This document shows positions 59,701-64,000 of a stretch of DNA of 64,000 nucleotides, in pieces (within the stretch, counting starts at the first letter, position 1; each line of letters opens with the position of its first letter). This DNA is from Ecytonucleospora hepatopenaei (Eukaryota; Microsporidia; Enterocytozoonidae): the NCBI GenBank assembly GCA_026692725.1, contig JAPMUG010000007.1:62001-126000 (forward strand), in the 5' to 3' direction. The translations under genes and the position numbers were made by a program. The notes under the pieces are model-generated. The model saw nothing but the letters and a program-made list of their open reading frames with translations, was not told where the DNA came from and searched no databases.

Positions 59701-59974
59701 TAATATAAGTAACAGTAATATAAGTAATACTAACACTAATATAAGTAATAATATAAGTAATGTTGCTAATCATATTAGAAATATGGATAAAAAGAGTGCA
59801 TGTAATGTTATTAAGAATGTATTAAAAGATTATAAAGGTAAGTCAATTAATAGAATGTATGAAGGTAATAAAGTAAAAGAATATAAAGTATTTGATAGTA
59901 ATATAAATAGTAATATAAATAATAGTAATACTAACATATATAGTAGTAAAGATTTTAAAGATACATTAGGATAA
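56759..59974 (+). CDS. large Asn/Tyr-rich alpha-solenoid-like protein, possibly an exportin
   Basis: 1071 residues with no stop, although Asn runs (NNTNTN-type, over 20 insertions) split it throughout. Between the runs are helical segments. The first ~160 residues (VEEEVNRIANGDISEIYTLI ... STVIFYLFKIIEIKIRN ... LDTYVLLALYCWPTYMPNFI) resemble the N-terminal HEAT repeats of CRM1-type karyopherins (NTxFFAxxILxxxI, and xWPxxWPxF). A GC-richer piece at 57640-57740 encodes THPHRVAEFYTECDIAYMDM. I treat the exportin idea as a hypothesis only; no cargo or Ran-binding feature can be read. The Asn-rich codons are almost all AAT/AAC next to ACT, as in BRF1 and MTQ2. Confidence 0.7.
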   Translation: MHILTLINKIHKDTLAIKEVEEEVNRIANGDISEIYTLIKIIIDSSNTNTNINICNNTNINSNTNISNNNISTVIFYLFKIIEIKIRNIKNTNICNDTNNTNTNVYTNNNNVYTDIISLVESYISHGMTNDISIIKPCVLDTYVLLALYCWPTYMPNFISYINNTNNTIYNDNTNTNNSLYNDTVYNDTNNTVYNDNNSLYNNILIKYDLLYLFLTETNYNMEIDNKRRGEIKKCINTILSDINNNSNILNNSFIHNILNNINNDNIKYSVIDILIKIYKELLKINHTLIDYDVVYGAAPTHPHRVAEFYTECDIAYMDMDKFYKSLDGLYPDIGIIEEYILNTNTTKTVCNNTTKTNNTDNICNTTNTTTNKVILTNNHILNYMYKSISDSDTYNSSIIYFTRIYSKVYDSNNTNTCNISNYIEMILKEIFNNTVYNDTYNTVLYNNTNILYNNTINIYNDSDSLLFNLIITLSKTYPTQLFMYYINNENITDSRYITTSISKYNTYINSNINNTNILYNISFSNIYNDTYRMYIINDNECIHRINNMLDSIINTYNNTNNINNNNINNSNNISNNTNTYNKNVCKLIIYIISKYKHNIDSNILHNVYNKLYILHTNILNNTYTNIIHIYSILVYGYEILSMIDNILDRYIDFTNILNNTNNNTNISNNSNTNTNISNNTNITDIDYMSNLYSIMYYYYIKSNYAYYSKYANIYLEYYINYKSYRPLDRCYTIIYKIYSNISNTNISNTNNINSNIKYSFNDILKYIYDNIHTYDINTILYINNDILYKLISDNTYDNIILLYIDKEYKILLDIYDNISDYKIYYTCINNILQLIENILRNIITDNTNNTLYNNTTNTNILYNNTNNTNNTLYNNTTNTLYNKLIWDYINILINLLYIDYSNITNKILHIFINTIKHISNTDISDNIHNTIRTTIYNLLMCYNMPHLMVAQSNIIYSITLLIIKYTYACDILNEILYGNTNISNSNISNTNTNISNNISNVANHIRNMDKKSACNVIKNVLKDYKGKSINRMYEGNKVKEYKVFDSNINSNINNSNTNIYSSKDFKDTLG

Positions 59975-60264
59975 TATAATAGTATAATATAATAGTATAA
60001 TATTACTAATAATATAATAGTATAATAGTATATTTTATATAATAATATATTTTATATAATAGTATAATATTACTAATAAATATTTTTAAATAAATTTTTA
60101 TTATACCCTTTATAACATAACATAACAGATTTATTTAACTATATTATATATATAATACATATAATAATATAAACTATAACAATACATATAATAATATAAT
60201 AATATAATATAACAATACATATAATAATATAAACTATTTTTAATATATAATAATATATTTTAAT

Positions 60265-60924
60265 ATGAGCACTAATAAACCTATTAAAAAACATAAATCT
60301 AATATTATTAAATCTATTGATAAGTTTGATAGTTACTTACATAAGTATAAATATATGTTACTTATTGATAAACATAATATTAGTACACCTACTATACAGC
60401 ATATTAGAGATACATATAAAGATAGTATGGTATTGATATCAATAAAAGGAAGTATATTAAGAAAGTTATATGATATAAATACTAATAATAATATATGTAA
60501 CAATACTGATATAAATATATGTAATAATACTAATATTAAACATAATTTTATTATATGTCTTACTAATGATATTGATATTATTAAATCATATACATATTAT
60601 GATTATTTATTAGAAGGTGAAAAGAATGAAAAAGAATTATATATAAATATGTTAGAATGTAAGAATAGGAAAGTATTAGAATATATCAATATTACTACTA
60701 ATAGTATAAATGATAATAGTATAAATGATATTATATGTAATAATACTAATATATGTAATAATACTAATATATGTAATAATGATAATGTTATTAAGTTATT
60801 TTCTATTGGTCAAATAGTTAATAAAAAAGATATTGAAATTATGAAAATATTACAGTTTAAAGGTATATTACGTAAGTTACATATTATAGGAGAATATAAT
60901 ACTGATAATATACATAAGAAATAA
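60265..60924 (+). CDS. uL10-family protein (P0 or MRT4-like)
   Basis: The 219-residue protein starts with a basic tail, then YKYMLLIDKHNISTPTIQHI followed by RDTYKDSMVLISIKGSILRK, the pattern of uL10 (P0) and MRT4: y(k/p)yxxxxxxxNxxxxxlqxiRxxxkxs....gKxxxxrxa. MRT4 holds the P0 site during 60S assembly; P0 forms the ribosomal stalk. The C-terminal FSIGQIVNKKDIEIMKILQF would be the part containing eGxxLsxxqxxiLKxF. The absence of P0's acidic DDDMGFGLFD-type tail and the length favour MRT4, but uL10 with a lost tail is possible. Asn/Ile-rich insertions (about 75-90, 150-170). A TATACCCTT run lies about 160 bases upstream of the ATG. Confidence 0.6.
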   Translation: MSTNKPIKKHKSNIIKSIDKFDSYLHKYKYMLLIDKHNISTPTIQHIRDTYKDSMVLISIKGSILRKLYDINTNNNICNNTDINICNNTNIKHNFIICLTNDIDIIKSYTYYDYLLEGEKNEKELYINMLECKNRKVLEYINITTNSINDNSINDIICNNTNICNNTNICNNDNVIKLFSIGQIVNKKDIEIMKILQFKGILRKLHIIGEYNTDNIHKK

Positions 60925-61086
60925 TAAAATATTATACTAATATACTATATATTAATAAAGTATTATACTATTATACTAATATATTATTGTTTATTTATAT
61001 GTTTTATATGTTTTATATTTTATTATAAATAAATAATATATATTTATATATTAATTTATTATATATTAATTTATTATATTATATTT

Positions 61087-61941
61087 ATGTATACTATTGA
61101 TGATTATACTAAATACTATTTAAATATTAAAACATCTTATAATAATTTTATATCATTACATAATCATATATTTATTAATCATAAGAAATATAATATTACA
61201 TATAATAATATAATAGTACATAAATATATATTAAATAATAATATAAATAGTAATAGTAATAGTAATATAAATAGTAATAATAATATAAATAGTAATATTC
61301 ATTTATATAATGATATAATTGTATATAATAATTATATTGCTCTATTTAACCACAATCAATTTAATTATATACACATATATACCATTACCAATAGTGTTAT
61401 TAAGCTATATAAGTCTATAGATGTGTCATGTATGTTTTACCACTGCTATGCTAATAAGAAAGTACGAAGGACATGCATACGAATATACATGAGTATAATG
61501 CATATGCATAGGAGTGACTGTTATATGGAGGGAATACTATCATATATAAATATAGAGGATATAAAGAATATAAAGGAATATAAGGAAGGGATGGTAGTAG
61601 AATATAACAGTAATATAAACAATATAAATAGTAATAATATAAACAATATAAATAGTAATATAAACAGTTATACTATTATATATGATAAATATTTAAATAT
61701 AATAAATACATCTAATACAACTGTCAATGATAATAGTAGTGATATTAAGTTAAATAGTATTCCTAATAACTTAATACAGGATACTTTTATGATTAAAATA
61801 TATAAAGATAATATATCTATTATTAAGGATGATAGTACATATATAAATAAAAAGAAAATAAAGATAAGAAAGTATGAAGTATATGAAAATAAAATATATA
61901 ATTTATATAAGGATACATTACAAATAATAGAGATAATATAA
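61087..61941 (+). CDS. unknown Asn/Ile/Tyr-rich protein
   Basis: A 284-residue protein with Asn/Ser runs (about 50-75, 175-200). Between them lies a better conserved part, GC-richer at about 61400-61580: [32 protein letters not shown], with four Cys and several His residues that might bind metal. No signal peptide or membrane helix. The long octamer array begins at its stop codon. No family recognised. Confidence 0.5.
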   Translation: MYTIDDYTKYYLNIKTSYNNFISLHNHIFINHKKYNITYNNIIVHKYILNNNINSNSNSNINSNNNINSNIHLYNDIIVYNNYIALFNHNQFNYIHIYTITNSVIKLYKSIDVSCMFYHCYANKKVRRTCIRIYMSIMHMHRSDCYMEGILSYINIEDIKNIKEYKEGMVVEYNSNINNINSNNINNINSNINSYTIIYDKYLNIINTSNTTVNDNSSDIKLNSIPNNLIQDTFMIKIYKDNISIIKDDSTYINKKKIKIRKYEVYENKIYNLYKDTLQIIEII

Positions 61942-62187
61942 ATATATAAATATATAAATATATAAATATATAAATATATAAATATATAAATATATAAATA
62001 TATAAATATATAAATATATAAATATATAAATATATAAATATATAAATATATAAATATATAAATATATAAATATATAAATATATAAATATATAAATATATA
62101 AATATATAAATATATAAATATATAAATATATAAATATATAAATATATAAATATATAAATATATAAATATATAAATATATAAATATAT
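61936..62187 (+). repeat. octanucleotide array (AAATATAT)n
   Basis: About 31 nearly perfect 8-bp units occupy the whole gap between two converging genes, from the stop codon of the gene before it almost to the stop codon of MTQ2. A second octamer array is at 30297. Confidence 0.95.
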
Positions 62188-62194
62188 TTTAAGC

Positions 62195-62893
62195 TTATAA
62201 TTTTATTTTATAAATTTCTATTGTTTCTCCTAATATCTTTTTTGTTTTTACTAATGATATATTTATATTATTTATATTATGTATATTATGTATATTATGT
62301 ATATTATGTATATTATTTATATTATTAGCTTTAATTACTAATAAATATACTATAAGATTATTATTTATTATATTATTTTCATTAGTAATGTTTATTTTAT
62401 TATAATATTCTACTATATTATTCATAAACTTATTTATTACTTCACTTCCTTCTTTCCCTCCTTCTAATATTGTCCCTCCCATATTTGTGTCTTTATATTC
62501 TTCTATTTCTTCACTTGGTACATATGGTGCATTAAATAATATAATATCAAAATATGATAGATTAATATAATCAAACATATTGGTTAATATTAAATTATAA
62601 TCAGTATTGGTATTATCGGTATTATTATTGGTATTATTGGTATTATTAGTGCTATTGCTTACTGCTTCTAATGCTTTTATATTTATATCTGTACTTATCA
62701 CTATATTGTTCTTTTTTACCTGGTTAGTTAGTATACATGTTGAACAACCTAAATCTAATATTACTTTGTTAGTTAGTGACAATTCATTTAGTAGATCTAC
62801 AAATAGATAGCTATCTTCTTGAGGTTCATAATAATCAAAGTTATATCCATATTTATTAATATAAGAAGAATTAAATATATTGTTGTTATTCAT
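62195..62893 (-). CDS. MTQ2: eRF1 methyltransferase MTQ2 (HemK/N6AMT1 family)
   Basis: The 232-residue protein methylates the Gln of the GGQ motif of release factor eRF1. It has [14 protein letters not shown] (the YEPAEDTFLLLD block), the SAM-binding motif [13 protein letters not shown] and [10 protein letters not shown], then [13 protein letters not shown] at the place of the usual NPPYVP, and GGKEGSEVI (GGxxGxxV block). The catalytic tetrapeptide reads NAPY instead of NPPY, an uncommon substitution. Two runs of N-T-D / N-N repeats (after the SAM motif, and near the C-terminus, where a 9-bp repeat codes NIH several times) were inserted outside conserved blocks. TRM112 is the usual partner. 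A GGG/CCC run (complement of 63029-63031) lies about 137 bases upstream. Confidence 0.92.
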   Translation of the reverse strand: MNNNNIFNSSYINKYGYNFDYYEPQEDSYLFVDLLNELSLTNKVILDLGCSTCILTNQVKKNNIVISTDINIKALEAVSNSTNNTNNTNNNTDNTNTDYNLILTNMFDYINLSYFDIILFNAPYVPSEEIEEYKDTNMGGTILEGGKEGSEVINKFMNNIVEYYNKINITNENNIINNNLIVYLLVIKANNINNIHNIHNIHNIHNINNINISLVKTKKILGETIEIYKIKL

Positions 62894-63452
62894 ATGTGTT
62901 TATAATATATTTTACAATATTTTTATAATATATTTTATAATAATAAAATAATATAAATTACAATATTTTGTTAATAATACAATAATATATTTTATAATAT
63001 TTTTATAATAATATTATATAATTTTATAGGGTTATTATTTTAGTATTTTATTACATTTACATAAAAACATACTAATTTATATTATAATTACAAATATATT
63101 TATATATTATTTATTTAAATAGAAAAAACAATATTTTTGTTTATATTTATATAAGTTTATTTTATACTTTGACATTTTATCATATAATTGTTTATTGATT
63201 AAAATATACAAACATTTTATATTTATGAAATAATTTATTTATTGTTATGAATTAGCATATATAAAATATAATCACACCTTTTTAAGGATAAAAAACTAAT
63301 TATATTTTTTGTTTTTTAATATCAAAATCAATAATATTTATTTATAAATAAAATGTTATTGTTTTTATAATATATAATATAAAATATAATAATATAAAAT
63401 ATAATATAAAATATTAATATATAATAATATACTATATTTATAAGTAATATAT
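62894..63452. other. divergent intergenic region
   Basis: 559 bases, AT-rich. CCC (complement of 63029) serves MTQ2; tatcaaaatcaataa (near 63318) and a (ata)-rich stretch precede the gene at 63453. I see no gene. Confidence 0.45.
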
Positions 63453-64000
63453 ATGTATAAAATGTATTTTTGTTTTTTTATATTTAGAATTATATTTTGT
63501 TCAGGTGAAAATATAAATAATATAAATAATACAGATGGTATAAAAAATATAACTAATAGTAATTTTCTTTTTAGTGATTTATCAAAGTATACAAGTATAG
63601 AAAGAATTTCTAATCTAGTAAAAAATACAAAATATTCACACTCATTTGAAAATATTGTAAGACATTCAATATTATTAAAGAATGAAATAAATAAAATAAA
63701 AATAGATGGTAATCCTTTTGAATTTAATTTGCAAGATACAGAAGAACAGTGTATTAAAAGAACAGTAGATTTTATAAATAACTTTTATATGGATGATTTA
63801 AAAATAAAAATTAAACACATAAGTGAACAACTAACTCTTAAAGATGTTGTAAAATTACATGTTAATGATATTGAATTCAATGAAAATGAATTAGAATCAT
63901 TTAAAGCATATACAGAGTATGAAACATCTGATAGAATATTATTAGCACTTGGAAAAATAAAAAATAAGGTTGATTTATGTGACTATTTTAACCTTTTTAT
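63453..64000 (+). CDS. putative secreted protein, N-terminal part, cut by the right edge
   Basis: From ATG 63453 the frame is open to the end of the window (182 codons). It starts with a strongly hydrophobic signal-like segment (MYKMYFCFFIFRIIFCSG) and continues with an Asn/Ile-rich stretch and helical parts (SKYTSIERISNLVKNTKY ... FNLQDTEEQCIKRTVDFINN). There is one Cys in the middle and one near the end. It does not obviously belong to either secreted family in this window. No CCC signal is visible in the 100 bases before it. The start could also be the ATG three codons later. Confidence 0.6.
   Translation, partial: MYKMYFCFFIFRIIFCSGENINNINNTDGIKNITNSNFLFSDLSKYTSIERISNLVKNTKYSHSFENIVRHSILLKNEINKIKIDGNPFEFNLQDTEEQCIKRTVDFINNFYMDDLKIKIKHISEQLTLKDVVKLHVNDIEFNENELESFKAYTEYETSDRILLALGKIKNKVDLCDYFNLF

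Noticed and set aside
1..64000. tRNA genes, CRISPR arrays, bacterial insertion sequences
   Set aside because: No cloverleaf with a GGTTCRA-type T arm was found by eye, and no spaced identical repeats of CRISPR type; the tandem repeats are gapless octamers.
1..64000. introns to join the broken genes
   Set aside because: At the PPX1, ABCG and 7 kb-gene junctions no GTA...AG-type short intron with a branch site could restore the frame, whereas one added homopolymer base does.

Overview
The window looks like a piece of a microsporidian nuclear genome (an intracellular fungal-related parasite). It is extremely AT-rich, its genes are compact and I see no introns. Many genes have a CCC run just before the start codon (GCCCTTATG at 10717 and 11738; ACCCATG at 23148 and 23816), a start signal known from microsporidia. 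The proteins are short eukaryotic housekeeping proteins mixed with lineage-specific proteins that carry signal-peptide-like starts. Many proteins carry Asn/Thr runs built from AAT/ACT codons. I cannot fix the genus.

Layout. 1-9 kb: a Pumilio-type RNA-binding protein (cut by the left edge), a C2H2 zinc-finger protein, a GPI ethanolamine-phosphate transferase (GPI13 type), a half-size ABC transporter, two unknown proteins and an RRB1-like ribosome-assembly WD40 protein. 9.3-13.1 kb: STE24 protease, thymidylate synthase and serine hydroxymethyltransferase. 13.1-19.9 kb: a 6.8 kb gene-free, very AT-rich block with several pairs of decayed repeats, one pair inverted. 19.9-24.4 kb: a gene interrupted by an in-frame TAA, a second ABC half transporter, a GNA1-like acetyltransferase with a signal-peptide-like N-terminus, and dihydrofolate reductase. 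DHFR, TS and SHMT form one dTMP cycle; here DHFR lies about 10.7 kb from the TS-SHMT pair, across the gene-free block. 24.8-25.1 kb: an unexplained GC-richer island.

25.4-36.9 kb: a Cdt1-like protein, deoxyhypusine hydroxylase, a three-member family of small probable secreted proteins with repeat arrays and dispersed repeat copies between them, a PAQR/hemolysin-III-type membrane protein, a NOT3/NOT5 subunit, a membrane-anchored AAA ATPase and unknown proteins. 37-49 kb: NC2-alpha, a five-gene head-to-tail family of probable secreted proteins, MCM2, a CDC6/ORC1-like ATPase, a tail-anchored protein and NF-YC (HAP5). 49-64 kb: PPX1-type phosphatase and an ABCG transporter (each split by a one-base frameshift), BRF1 of TFIIIB, a SNARE-like protein, a 1071-residue Asn-rich protein (possibly exportin-like), a uL10-family protein, MTQ2 methyltransferase, and the start of a probable secreted protein cut by the right edge.

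Main points for a second look: (1) two lineage-specific families of putative secreted proteins, one with almost identical 41-bp promoters upstream of strongly diverged proteins; (2) the 6.8 kb gene-free block bounded by inverted remnants; (3) a dispersed repeat shared by the 19-21 kb and 29.6-30.3 kb regions; (4) four apparent one-base losses in or beside homopolymers in three genes, which look like a systematic sequencing artefact or recent decay; (5) octanucleotide arrays lying between the CCC signal and the ATG of putative secreted genes. Functions are inferred from motifs read by eye; no database search was run.
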